A stretch of 64,000 nucleotides of DNA, from the NCBI RefSeq assembly GCF_006402735.1, contig NZ_CP017174.1, positions 8,908,001 through 8,972,000 on the forward strand, given 5' to 3'. This stretch comes from Myxococcus xanthus. GTDB taxonomy: Bacteria > Myxococcota > Myxococcia > Myxococcales > Myxococcaceae. Below, one piece after another: positions 1 to 8,407 of this stretch. The first letter of the stretch is position 1, and each line of letters begins with the position of its first letter. A program made the position numbers and the translations under genes. The notes under the pieces are model-generated. The model was not told the DNA's origin. It saw only the letters and a list, made by a program, of their open reading frames with translations, and searched no databases.

Positions 1-622
1 CCATGGCCATCCACCGCCGGGCGTGCTCGAGCGGCACGTACCGGTCCGCCGGCGAATGCAGCACCAGCAGCTCGCCCGGAAAGGCGTTCAGCGCCCGCCG
101 CAGGTGCGCCGCGTCGATGCCCTGGAGGAAGCGGCGCGTGAGGCGCAGACGGCCCGGCCCGAAGTCGAGCTCGCCCTCACCCGCCTCCCGCGCGGTGGAA
201 GACAGCCGTTCGAGCAACGGTCCACCGCCCACCGGCGCATTCACCAGCGCCAGCGCGGCCACCTCCGAAAGCCGGGGCAGCGCCGCGGCCGCCGCCGTGC
301 CGCCCAGGCTGTGCCCCACCAGCAGGCGCACCGGCGGGTAGCGCTCCCGCAGCCACGCCGCCGCGGCCTCCACCGCCTCCACCGAGGGCACCGTGTCCGG
401 CCGCGTCCCGGCAGCCGCGGGCGCGGTGAAGTCCAGCGACAGCACCGCGAAGCCGCGGGCCACCAGCGCGTGGGCCAGCCGGGAAGGTGCCGGTGATGGC
501 CCCAGGCACGCGAAGCACCCCACCCGCACCGCGCTGGCCACGGGCCTGCCGGGGGGTAGGTCCAGCCGCGCCGTCACCACCGAGCCCTCCGCGCCTCGCA
601 GCGCCACGTCCCGCGCGCCCAT
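1..622 (-). CDS. alpha/beta hydrolase, 3' end cut by window edge
   Basis: This is a partial gene: the frame stays open through the left edge, and about 207 codons are visible. The nucleophile elbow is GHSLGG, as in serine hydrolases of the alpha/beta fold, and a later HSPADRYVP stretch carries the likely acid Asp. The catalytic His would lie beyond the edge. The start is the ATG at 622, four bases after the archease stop at 626, so the two are very probably co-transcribed. No signal peptide is seen, so the protein is probably cytoplasmic. The substrate cannot be told; osmC-associated or lysophospholipase-like hydrolases look similar. The fold is clear, the role is not. Confidence 0.8.
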   Translation of the reverse strand, partial: MGARDVALRGAEGSVVTARLDLPPGRPVASAVRVGCFACLGPSPAPSRLAHALVARGFAVLSLDFTAPAAAGTRPDTVPSVEAVEAAAAWLRERYPPVRLLVGHSLGGTAAAAALPRLSEVAALALVNAPVGGGPLLERLSSTAREAGEGELDFGPGRLRLTRRFLQGIDAAHLRRALNAFPGELLVLHSPADRYVPLEHARRWMAM

Positions 623-625
623 GCG

Positions 626-1078
626 TCACAGCTCCACTTCGCACTCAGCCGTCCACAGGCCATCCGCGCCCTGGGACACACGCGTGTCCACCAGCGACAC
701 GCCCCGCACGTCTCGCGCGAAGGGGTGGCGCTCCCGGTCCAACGGCTCACCGAAGGCGTGGCCGAAGAGGCGCGTGCCGTCCATGCGCACCGCGAAGCAC
801 CGGAAACACAGGCGGCGCGCCGCCATCTTTTGGACGATGGCGCGCAGCCAGTCCGCCAGCAGCCGCTCCGGCGCCGTCGCCTCGCACACCAGCTCCACCT
901 CCTCGCGCACCTCCACCGAGGCGGGGTCCACCACCAGCGCGCACAACGCCACCGCGGCCTGCTCGAAGGCCTCTTCCAGCGAGCGCCCCCGTCCCCGCAC
1001 CACGCGCTCCGAGCCGCGGGTGAGGTGCTCCCACCGAGGCATCGCCTCGCGCGCCGCCGACGCCTGCCCCGTCTCCAT
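626..1078 (-). CDS. archease (RtcB RNA-ligase cofactor family)
   Basis: The 150-residue protein matches archease in length and pattern: an N-terminal WEHL(T) strand, a long helix around SLEEAFEQAAVAL, then a LLADWLRAIVQ helix, and a C-terminal strand ending ECEVEL. Archease helps RtcB, the GTP-dependent RNA 3'-phosphate/5'-OH ligase, with guanylylation and turnover in RNA repair or tRNA splicing. The ATG at 1078 has an AAGGAGGTG ribosome site just upstream. No RtcB gene is visible here; it could lie beyond the left edge, since the next genes run off that way. The neighbours on the same strand are two alpha/beta hydrolases and a phosphoribosyltransferase, spaced like an operon. Confidence 0.85.
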   Translation of the reverse strand: METGQASAAREAMPRWEHLTRGSERVVRGRGRSLEEAFEQAAVALCALVVDPASVEVREEVELVCEATAPERLLADWLRAIVQKMAARRLCFRCFAVRMDGTRLFGHAFGEPLDRERHPFARDVRGVSLVDTRVSQGADGLWTAECEVEL

Positions 1079-1113
1079 GACACCTCCTTCGTTGGTATGT
1101 CCCGACGCCAGAC

Positions 1114-1806
1114 TCACGCGCGCGCCTCCGCGCCGACGCCGCCGAGGAAGCGGAGGAACCACGCGGCGGCCTGCCGGGCCACCTGCTCCAGCGCGCCGGG
1201 CTCCTCGAAGAGGTGCGTGGCCCCCGGGATGATTTGGATGCCCTTCAGGCCCTCCAGCCGCGCGAGCGACGCCTCGTTCAGCTCCAGCACGCCCACGTCC
1301 TGCCCGCCGACGAGCAGCAGCGTGGGCGCCTGCACGCGGGGCAACACCGGTCCGGCCAGGTCGGGCCGCCCGCCACGCGACACCACGGCGTGGATGAGGT
1401 CCGGATGCAGGGCCGCCGCGACGAGCGCCGCCGCGGCGCCGGTGCTGGAGCCGAAGTAGCCCATGCGCAGCACGGCCAGCGCCGGCTGCCGCTGCGCCCA
1501 TTCCGTCACCGCCGCCAACCGCCGGGCGAGGAACGGGATGTCGAAGCGCAGCTCCCCGGTGCGCGCGTCCCCCACCTCCTCCGCTTCGCTCAGCAGGTCG
1601 AACAGCAGCGTGGCCAGCCCCTGCGCGCGCAGCGCACGCGCCACCGCGCGGTTGCGGGGACTGAAGCGGCTGCTGCCGCTGCCATGGGCGAAGATGACCA
1701 GGCCTCGCGCGCCGTCCGGGATGCCCAGGCTGCCCCCCAGCAACACGTCGCCCACCTGGACCTGCACCTCCCGGACATCCGGGTCCGTATTTCCTCCCTG
1801 CCACAT
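1114..1806 (-). CDS. dienelactone-hydrolase-family alpha/beta hydrolase
   Basis: A 230-residue alpha/beta hydrolase. The nucleophile motif is GSSTG in a GYFGSSTGAAAAL context, the acid lies near GGQDVG, and the His is in GATHLF, so a Ser-Asp-His triad is complete. An oxyanion loop HGSGSS follows the first strands. The ATG at 1806 is preferred over one 33 bases upstream because AAGGAGGC sits about 9 bases before it. It lies between the phosphoribosyltransferase and archease on the same strand. In many bacteria this hydrolase and the phosphoribosyltransferase are adjacent or fused, which suggests a common but unknown pathway. The substrate is unknown. Confidence 0.85.
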   Translation of the reverse strand: MWQGGNTDPDVREVQVQVGDVLLGGSLGIPDGARGLVIFAHGSGSSRFSPRNRAVARALRAQGLATLLFDLLSEAEEVGDARTGELRFDIPFLARRLAAVTEWAQRQPALAVLRMGYFGSSTGAAAALVAAALHPDLIHAVVSRGGRPDLAGPVLPRVQAPTLLLVGGQDVGVLELNEASLARLEGLKGIQIIPGATHLFEEPGALEQVARQAAAWFLRFLGGVGAEARA

Positions 1807-1835
1807 GTCGTCCGTGCCTCCTTGTCTGTCTCGCG

Positions 1836-2519
1836 TCACATCCAGAAGCCGCCCAGGTCCGTGGACTCGAGGACCTCGCGCGGCTGCACGGGCTCCCGGG
1901 CGCGCACGAGCAGCTGCCGCAGCTCCACGTCCGGCAACGGCCGGAAGTCGTCGTAGGCCTCCGACACGTCGCGCATCGCGGGCAGCACCTCCACGCAGTG
2001 CACCGCGTCCGCTTCCGGGCGCACCCGGGCCAGCCCGTGCGGGGTCCCCACAGGGACGCCCAGCACCAACCGGGCCGGGTGTTGCCGCCGCAGCACCTGG
2101 AGCGCGGCCATGGCCGTGGCGCCCGACACCAGCCCGTCATCCACCAGCAGCACCGTGCTGCCGCTCATCGAGGGCTCCGAAGTACCCCGCAGCCGCTGGA
2201 CCTGATTGTCCACTTCCGAAGCCTCCGCCCGCGCCAGGCTCCGGGCCTCCACCTCCGGCAGACCCAGGCCCCGCAGCGCGTCCTGGTCCAGGTAGATGCC
2301 GCCCCCTTCCGACACCGCGCCCAGCACCGTCATCCGGCCCGGCACGTCAATGCGGCGGGAGACCCAGACGTCCAGTGGCGCCTCCATCGCGTGGGCCACC
2401 TCGTACGCCACGCGGAGCCCGCCTCGCGCCAGGCCCAGCACACGCACCTCGCCGCCCCGGTAGGGCAACAGCCGCGCCGCCAGCCGGCGGCCCGCATCTG
2501 CTCGGTCCCGAAAGCGCAT
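1836..2519 (-). CDS. predicted phosphoribosyltransferase (type I fold)
   Basis: A 227-residue protein with the type I phosphoribosyltransferase PRPP loop LLVDDGLVSGATA near the middle, and an N-terminal LARGGLRVAYEVA segment typical of the family related to predicted phosphoribosyltransferases (COG1926-like). It should bind PRPP; the acceptor base or other substrate is not known. The ATG at 2519 is supported by an AAGGAGG site, although the frame stays open further upstream. It is the first gene of a minus-strand run phosphoribosyltransferase, hydrolase, archease, hydrolase, and it is divergent from a PRPP synthetase gene 144 bases away, which could supply its substrate. Confidence 0.85.
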   Translation of the reverse strand: MRFRDRADAGRRLAARLLPYRGGEVRVLGLARGGLRVAYEVAHAMEAPLDVWVSRRIDVPGRMTVLGAVSEGGGIYLDQDALRGLGLPEVEARSLARAEASEVDNQVQRLRGTSEPSMSGSTVLLVDDGLVSGATAMAALQVLRRQHPARLVLGVPVGTPHGLARVRPEADAVHCVEVLPAMRDVSEAYDDFRPLPDVELRQLLVRAREPVQPREVLESTDLGGFWM

Positions 2520-2663
2520 TGCGTTCTTCCTCCTTCCCACAAAGAAGTCACGAGGCCCGCGACTGGCGGCGGAGGGCCATGCGGGGGCCGTCCCGGAGGG
2601 ATGCTCGCGGGGGGACCGCCGGGGACGCGCCGTCCGACCGGCAGGCGCGCTAGGGTGCGGTCC

Positions 2664-3560
2664 ATGGACCCTGTCCTCCTTGTTGGCACGGCGAGCCCCC
2701 ACCTGGGGCGCGCGCTCGGGCAAGCCCTGGGCGTAGCGCCCGCTGACTGCCACTTCGAGCGTTTCCCCGACGGGGAAATGCACGTCGAGGTGCCCGAGCG
2801 GGTGCGCGGCCGCACCGTCATCCTGGTGCAGTCCACGACGCCACCCGCGGGCGAGCACCTGCTGGAGTTGCTGCTGATGGCGGACGCGTGCTGGCGCATG
2901 GGGGCCGCCCGCCTGGAAGCCGTGGTGCCCTACCTGGGCTACGCGCGGCAGGACCGGCGCGCCAGGCCAGGGGAGGCCCTGGGCGGCCGGCTGGTGGCAG
3001 ACCTGCTGTCACAGGGCCGCTTCGCGCGCGTGCTGGTGGTGGACCTGCACAGCCCCGCGCTGGAAGGCTGCTTCGGCGCGCCGCTGGAGCACCTCACCTC
3101 GCTGCCCCTGCTGGCGGACGCGCTGCGCGAACATGTCACCGACACCTCCGTGGTGGTGGCGCCGGACCTGGGCGCGGTGAAGCGCGCGGAGGCCCTGGCG
3201 CGGCTGCTGAACCGGCCGTGGGCGGTGATTCACAAGGTGCGGCTGAGCGGAGACGAGGTCCACGCCAGCGGGCTGATGGGCGAGGTGCGGGGACGCCGCC
3301 CGATTCTGGTGGATGACATGGTGTCCACCGGTGGCACCCTGGCCGCCGCCGCGGGCACCCTGCGCGACGCGGGCTGCACGGAGGACTTCACGGTGGCGAC
3401 GACCCACGCCCTGCTGGTGGGCCCCGCCGTGGAGCGCCTGCGCAACCTGCCACTCACCCGGCTGGTGAGCACCGACAGCGTGGAGCCTGTCCTGGGGCTG
3501 CCGTTCCAGCACCAGGTGGTGACGCTCGCGCCCCTGGTGGCCCGGGCTCTGCGGCCCTGA
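2664..3560 (+). CDS. prs: ribose-phosphate pyrophosphokinase (short PRPP synthetase)
   Basis: This enzyme makes PRPP from ribose 5-phosphate and ATP in the cytosol. The 298-residue protein has the RQDRRARPGE segment after the Tyr-rich strand, DLHSPALEGCF for the conserved DLH region, a flexible-loop equivalent APDLGAVKRA, and the PRPP-binding loop LVDDMVSTGGT. It is shorter than the usual 310-320 residues and departs from the consensus at several places (for example KRA for VRAR), so it may be a second, non-housekeeping copy. The start is the ATG at 2664; the frame is open far upstream but not coding there. It is divergent from the archease/phosphoribosyltransferase operon. Confidence 0.85.
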   Translation: MDPVLLVGTASPHLGRALGQALGVAPADCHFERFPDGEMHVEVPERVRGRTVILVQSTTPPAGEHLLELLLMADACWRMGAARLEAVVPYLGYARQDRRARPGEALGGRLVADLLSQGRFARVLVVDLHSPALEGCFGAPLEHLTSLPLLADALREHVTDTSVVVAPDLGAVKRAEALARLLNRPWAVIHKVRLSGDEVHASGLMGEVRGRRPILVDDMVSTGGTLAAAAGTLRDAGCTEDFTVATTHALLVGPAVERLRNLPLTRLVSTDSVEPVLGLPFQHQVVTLAPLVARALRP

Positions 3561-3695
3561 CGGCCAGCGGACACTTCCCGCGCCCAGGCCCTGCCCGCCC
3601 GAGGGGGCCTGGACTGCTCGACAGCACCGATAGCCAGGGTGTGGGGTGCCATTCTCCCGCCCCAACGCACGGAGTCGGTTAGGCTCCCCGGCACC

Positions 3696-4448
3696 ATGTC
3701 TGACACGCTGCTGACGAAGCTCGACTCGGGGGTCCTCACCCTCACCTTCAACCGGCCCGAGAAGAAGAACGCCTTCACGCATGCCATGTACGAGGCGGCC
3801 ACCCGCGCGCTGAAGGACGCGGAGGGCAACGTCGACGTGCGCGCGGTGCTGCTCACCGGTGCGGGCAACGTCTTCACCGCCGGCAACGACATTGGCGACT
3901 TCATGGAGCACCCGCCCGCGGGCGAGGACAGCGCCGTGTTCCGCTTCCTGCGCGCGCTGGTGGACGCGGACAAGCCGGTTCTGGCGGCGGTGGACGGCCC
4001 GGCGGTGGGCATCGGCACGACGATGCTGCTGCACTGTGACTACGTGGTGGCCAGCGAGCGCGCGCGCTTCCACATGCCCTTCGTCCAGCTGGGGCTGTGC
4101 GCGGAGGGCGCCAGCAGCCTGCTCATCCCCAGGACGGCGGGCTTCGCGGTGGCCAGCGAGCTGCTGCTCTTCGGCGAGCCCTTCGACGCGGCCACAGCGC
4201 TGCGCGCGGGCATCATCAACAAGGTGGTGCCGGACGCCAGCCTCCAGCAGGTGGCCACCGAGCGCGCCACCACGCTGGCCTCCCGCCCCGCCGAGGCGGT
4301 GCGCGTGACGAAGCGGCTGATTCGCGAGCCCCTGCGCGCCCAGATTCGCGAGACGCTGGCCCGAGAGGGCGGCGAGTTCATCCAGCGCCTCCAGTCCGCC
4401 GAGGCGCAGGAAGCCTTCATGTCCTTCATGTCCCGCGGCCGGAAGTAG
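3696..4448 (+). CDS. enoyl-CoA hydratase/isomerase (crotonase) family
   Basis: A 250-residue crotonase. The CoA-site loop is at GNVFTAGNDIGDF, the second oxyanion segment at GPAVGIGTTM, and FVQLGLCAEGASSLL carries the Glu expected at the second catalytic position. The first catalytic Glu of classical hydratases is not evident, so an enoyl-CoA isomerase (ECI/PaaG-like) role is at least as likely as hydratase. The start ATG at 3696 gives the usual MSD-type N-terminus before the first strand. It stands alone, 135 bases after the PRPP synthetase and convergent with the aminopeptidase gene. It probably acts in fatty-acid or branched-chain acyl-CoA degradation. Confidence 0.88.
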   Translation: MSDTLLTKLDSGVLTLTFNRPEKKNAFTHAMYEAATRALKDAEGNVDVRAVLLTGAGNVFTAGNDIGDFMEHPPAGEDSAVFRFLRALVDADKPVLAAVDGPAVGIGTTMLLHCDYVVASERARFHMPFVQLGLCAEGASSLLIPRTAGFAVASELLLFGEPFDAATALRAGIINKVVPDASLQQVATERATTLASRPAEAVRVTKRLIREPLRAQIRETLAREGGEFIQRLQSAEAQEAFMSFMSRGRK

Positions 4449-4463
4449 GGCCTAGCGGAACAT

Positions 4464-4502
4464 CCGGGCCCGGACACCCCCCATAAGGGATGCCGGGCCC
4501 GG
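4464..4502. terminator. possible bidirectional hairpin between convergent genes
   Basis: The 10-base palindrome CCGGGCCCGG occurs at 4464-4473 and again at 4493-4502, between the crotonase stop and the aminopeptidase stop. The two copies can pair across a 19-base loop and could end transcription from both sides. There is no T run, so this is only a candidate. Confidence 0.35.
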
Positions 4503-4514
4503 CCGCCCGCGCGA

Positions 4515-7268
4515 CTACCGCGACGTGGGTGCCTGCGGCGGACGTGGCGGGGTGCCCTTCGCGAGGAAGGATTCGACGCTGGCCGCCTGCGTCTTCTTCA
4601 GCGCGATGCACTGGTCCACGATCTCCAGCACCTGCGCCAGCAGCCGGGGGCCACCCGGCGCCTTCGCGCTGCGCGCGGAGAAGAAGTCCTCCACCTGCTG
4701 ACGCTTGCCCGCATCGCAGAAGTTGCTGCCGATGTAGGCCATGCGTCCGGCGACATCGAGGGGCAGCAGCGCCTCGGGTGAGTCCCCCACCAGCCGGTCG
4801 TAGTTCTCCTTCACGAAGTCGAAGGCCACGTCCTGGGTGCGCAGGCCCTGCGAGGCCGCGAACGCCATCCACACCGTCTCACGCGGGTCCAAGCCCTTCT
4901 CGAACACCAAGGCCAGGTTCTGCTTCACCAGCGCCGGGTCCGTGAAGCTGCTCAGCGCGCCGATGAGGTGCTGGCGCGTGCGCCGCTCCTTCTCCGAGCG
5001 CACCTCCGCGACGAGCTGCTCCCGGAAGGCCGCGTCGTTCTCGGTGGCGGCGAGGGCGAGCACCACGTCCACCATCTCCGGCGCCACCGCGCGCTTGTCC
5101 TTCATCCACTTGTTCGCGAGGGCACGCGCCTCCGCGAGCAGCTTCGGGTCCCTGCCGTCCCGTCCCGCCAGCCGCACCAGCCGGGGCCGGAGCAGGCGCG
5201 TGTCCTCGCTCTCGCCCTTGCGCGGGGCGAAGCCGAGTTGCCGCGCCCGGGGGCCGTAGGTCTCACGCAGGAAGCGGGCCCGGTCCTTCAGCTTCTCGTC
5301 CGGAAGCAGCCGCGAGCTGACCAACTCCAGCAGGTCCAGCGAGGCCAGGGTGACGACGCGGTCCGGCTCATTCGCCAGGCGGCTCGTCAGGGCCAGGGCC
5401 TCGGCGGCGGGAATTGCTCCGGCCAGGGCCAGCGCGCGCACGTCCGTCAGGAACGTCACCTGCTCGGTGCGCGACAGCCGCTTCATCCCGGACTTCGCCA
5501 GCTTCGCCGCCGCGTCCCCATCGAGCTGAACCCGGAAGTAGCCAGCGCCCTCCGCGTTGGGGAACACCCAGTCCGGGCACGTCTTCGCCTCGCTCAGGGC
5601 CACCTCCGCGCGCTCGCCCTCCAGCAGCGTGCAGGTCCGGGCCTCCTTGCCGCCCGCCGCGTACTCCACGCACACCGGCACCTTCCACGTCTGCGGGCCC
5701 GGCGACGCGGCCCCCAGTCGCAGGTAGCGCTGCTGCGTGAGCACCACCTTCGCGCCGTCCGCGCCGCACGCCAGCGACGCGGTGACGAGCGGCGCCCCGC
5801 TCTGGTCCAGGAAGGTCCCCAGCATGCCCGTCACGTCCTTGCCCGCCTCGGCGGACACGGCGTCCAGGAAGTCCTTCGCGGTGGCGTTTCCACCCGCGTG
5901 CTTGCGGAAGTAGCGCTGGATGCCGCGTTGGAAGACCTCCCGGCCCAGCCACTCCTCCGTCATGCTGAGCACCGCGGAGCCCTTGCCGTAGGTGATGCCA
6001 TCAAAGGCGTTGTGAATGTCGTTGGCGCTCTCGATGGGCTGGCGGATGCGGCGCGCCGACAGGAGGCTGTCCGCGTCCAGGGCCCGGGCGCGGTCGTGCA
6101 CACGCTCGACGGGGGCGTCCCAGGCGGGGCGCCACGTTTCGACGATGCGCGGAGTCATCCACGAAGCGAAGGCCTCGTTGAGCCACAGGTCATCCCACCA
6201 CTGCATGGTGACCAGGTTGCCGAACCACTGGTGCGCCAGCTCGTGCACCTGCGTGTCGGAGAAGGCACGCTGGCGGCCCAGCGAGTCTTCCTCCGGCTTC
6301 GCGAGAATGAGGCGCGAGTTGAACGTCACCAGGCCCGGGTGCTCCATGGCGCCGCCCAGCAGCGGCACCGCCAGCACGTCCAGCTTCTCGTACGGGTACG
6401 GGATGCCGAAGTAGTCCTCCAGCGCGGCGAGGATTTCCGGCGTCACCTGCGCGGCGTAGGCGCCCTCCGCCGTGCGGCCGCGCGGGGTGATGATGCGCGT
6501 CTTCACCTTCTTCTGACCCGCGTCCGCGGCGGGGAGGAAGTCGAAGGGCCCCACGCCGAAGGCGATGAGGTAGCTGGGCAGCGGCTGCGTGCGCGCGAAG
6601 CGGTAGGTGCGGCCACCGTCCGGGCGCACCTCCTCCGACTCCTGCGGCGTGTTGGTGACGGCCACGACGCCCGCGGGCACGTGGAAGGTGAGCTGCCACG
6701 GCACCTTGAAGCCGGGCTCGTCGAAGGAGGGGAACACGCGGCGCGCGTCCACCGGCTCGAACTGGGTATAGATGTACCAGTCCCCGCCTTCATTGACGCG
6801 GAAGGCGCCGTCCGTCTCCTTCTCCGACGCGACGCCTTCATAGTTGATGACCAGTCTCGCCCGGCCGGCGGCCAGCGGCTTCGCCATAGAGAAGCCGAGG
6901 AAGTCCTCCTCGCCCTTCACGGGCGTCCCGATGAAGGCCGAACCGTTCTGGATGAACACGGCCCCCGTCACGTTGAGGCTCTTGGCGTGCAGCCACACCA
7001 CGGACGTGGGCTTCGTCACGTCGAGCGTGATGTCCATCGCGCCCTGGAACGAGGACACCTTCGGGTCCAGCGTGAGAGCCACCTTGTAGCCGGTGGGGCG
7101 CACCTCCGTGGGCAGGCGCAGCTTCGGTGACGGCGGCGTGGCGGAGACGGCCTGTCGTGACGCCTGGGCCGAAGGGGGTTCAGCGGTGGCGGGAGGGTTC
7201 TGCCGGGCACCGCACGCACTGAGGAGGGCGACAGCGGCAAGTGCCGCTGGACGGAGCAGGTTGGGCAT
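4515..7268 (-). CDS. exported M1-family aminopeptidase, lipoprotein
   Basis: A 917-residue zinc aminopeptidase of the M1 (aminopeptidase N/ERAP-like) family. The zinc motif is HELAH at residues 342-346 followed by NEAF with Glu at 365, matching HEXXH-X18-E. The substrate N-terminus motif, normally GAMEN, reads GAMEH here. The C-terminal half is an ERAP1_C-like helical domain. The start at 7268 gives MPNLL followed by a hydrophobic stretch and a lipobox LLSAC, so the enzyme is predicted to be a lipoprotein facing the periplasm or outside, where it would trim peptides. The frame continues upstream to 7460 without signs of coding. It is divergent from the acyltransferase gene. Confidence 0.92.
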   Translation of the reverse strand: MPNLLRPAALAAVALLSACGARQNPPATAEPPSAQASRQAVSATPPSPKLRLPTEVRPTGYKVALTLDPKVSSFQGAMDITLDVTKPTSVVWLHAKSLNVTGAVFIQNGSAFIGTPVKGEEDFLGFSMAKPLAAGRARLVINYEGVASEKETDGAFRVNEGGDWYIYTQFEPVDARRVFPSFDEPGFKVPWQLTFHVPAGVVAVTNTPQESEEVRPDGGRTYRFARTQPLPSYLIAFGVGPFDFLPAADAGQKKVKTRIITPRGRTAEGAYAAQVTPEILAALEDYFGIPYPYEKLDVLAVPLLGGAMEHPGLVTFNSRLILAKPEEDSLGRQRAFSDTQVHELAHQWFGNLVTMQWWDDLWLNEAFASWMTPRIVETWRPAWDAPVERVHDRARALDADSLLSARRIRQPIESANDIHNAFDGITYGKGSAVLSMTEEWLGREVFQRGIQRYFRKHAGGNATAKDFLDAVSAEAGKDVTGMLGTFLDQSGAPLVTASLACGADGAKVVLTQQRYLRLGAASPGPQTWKVPVCVEYAAGGKEARTCTLLEGERAEVALSEAKTCPDWVFPNAEGAGYFRVQLDGDAAAKLAKSGMKRLSRTEQVTFLTDVRALALAGAIPAAEALALTSRLANEPDRVVTLASLDLLELVSSRLLPDEKLKDRARFLRETYGPRARQLGFAPRKGESEDTRLLRPRLVRLAGRDGRDPKLLAEARALANKWMKDKRAVAPEMVDVVLALAATENDAAFREQLVAEVRSEKERRTRQHLIGALSSFTDPALVKQNLALVFEKGLDPRETVWMAFAASQGLRTQDVAFDFVKENYDRLVGDSPEALLPLDVAGRMAYIGSNFCDAGKRQQVEDFFSARSAKAPGGPRLLAQVLEIVDQCIALKKTQAASVESFLAKGTPPRPPQAPTSR

Positions 7269-7363
7269 GGCGCGCAGTGTGTCCCATGCCGGGCGAGCAA
7301 GGTAGCGCGCAACAAGCAGGTGTGGCCTTGCCGTCATCTCCACTTCGAGGTGGAGTGCGTCAC

Positions 7364-8407
7364 GTGTCCCAGATTGCGCCTGCATCCCCGCCCCCTGACT
7401 CACCCGCCGTGACGCAGAAGCTCCCGGCAGAGCACCTGCGCCGCATCGTCGGCACGCCACCCGGACGGGTGGTGGGATTCCTCACGCGCTTTGTCTGGGC
7501 GTTCTTGACGTGGCTGTCTCCGGAGTCGCGTGACGCGCTCGCTCGCTTCGTGGGCAACCTCGCATACAGGCTGGGTATCCGTCGTCGCGTGGCGTTGGAA
7601 AACCTGGCCATGGCGATGCCGGAGAAAAGTGACGCGGAGCGCCGGGAGATTGCGCGCGGCGCCTACATCAACATGTCGCGCGTGGTGCTGGAGTCGCTGC
7701 CCTCCGGCGACCGGCTGCCGCTGGACTGGGCCGAACAGGGCGTGGAAGGCGATGCGGCCTGGCAGGCGCTGAAGGCGCGCGTGGCCACGGGCAAGGGCGC
7801 GCTGATGGTGACGGCGCACTTCGGCAACTGGGAGCTGCTGGGGGACATGCTCATCCGCCATGGCATCCCGCTCGATGCACTGGTGCGTCCGCTGAAGGGC
7901 GCGCTCAACACGCGCATCGCGGAGAACCGCGTGAGAATCGGCGCGGGCCTCATCTATCCGCGAGGCGCCATCCAGGAAATCATCGACGCGGTGAATCGCG
8001 GCGAGTCCCCCTTCATGCTGCTGGACCAGGCGCTGCCGGCGAAGGGGGCGGCCTTCGTGCCCTTCTTCGGCAAGCTGGCCTCCACCACGCCGGCCATGGC
8101 GGTGGCGGCGGCGCGCACGGACGCCCCGGTGTTCGTGGTGATGAGCGTACGCAACGGCCGAGGCGGCGCCCGCTTCCGCATCGAAGTGGAAGGCCCCATC
8201 CTCCCGCCCGCGCCGGGTGAGTGCGCCGACCCGATTACGGAGCACACCGCGCGCGTGACGGCCGCGATGGAGCGCTGCATCCGCAAGTACCCGGACCAGT
8301 GGATGTGGCTGCACCGCCGCTGGAAGGTGCAGCCGCCACCGGAGGCCGCCCTGCCCGCCGGGACTACGCCACCACCGTCCGCTTCAGGTGCGCCCCCAGC
8401 CGGGTGA
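7364..8407 (+). CDS. LpxL/HtrB-type lipid A acyltransferase
   Basis: A 347-residue member of the lysophospholipid acyltransferase family of late lipid A acyltransferases. The catalytic H-X4-E motif is HFGNWE at residues 152-157. A membrane-facing hydrophobic segment (VVGFLTRFVWAFLTWL) lies near residue 40, and the C-terminal end DQWMWLHRRWK is the conserved YxWxHRRxK-type signature. It should move an acyl chain onto a lipid A precursor at the inner membrane. The GTG at 7364 is chosen because GAGGTGGAG lies about 8 bases upstream; the longer open frame from 7241 overlaps the promoter of the divergent gene. Its last 44 bases overlap the end of the alanine racemase gene on the other strand. Confidence 0.9.
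   Translation: MSQIAPASPPPDSPAVTQKLPAEHLRRIVGTPPGRVVGFLTRFVWAFLTWLSPESRDALARFVGNLAYRLGIRRRVALENLAMAMPEKSDAERREIARGAYINMSRVVLESLPSGDRLPLDWAEQGVEGDAAWQALKARVATGKGALMVTAHFGNWELLGDMLIRHGIPLDALVRPLKGALNTRIAENRVRIGAGLIYPRGAIQEIIDAVNRGESPFMLLDQALPAKGAAFVPFFGKLASTTPAMAVAAARTDAPVFVVMSVRNGRGGARFRIEVEGPILPPAPGECADPITEHTARVTAAMERCIRKYPDQWMWLHRRWKVQPPPEAALPAGTTPPPSASGAPPAG

Noticed and set aside
4968..7130. A 720-codon open frame on the plus strand across the M1 aminopeptidase gene
   Set aside because: It is a shadow of the real gene: at about 70 % GC, antisense frames stay open, and its translation is rich in His, Arg and Gln with no domain.
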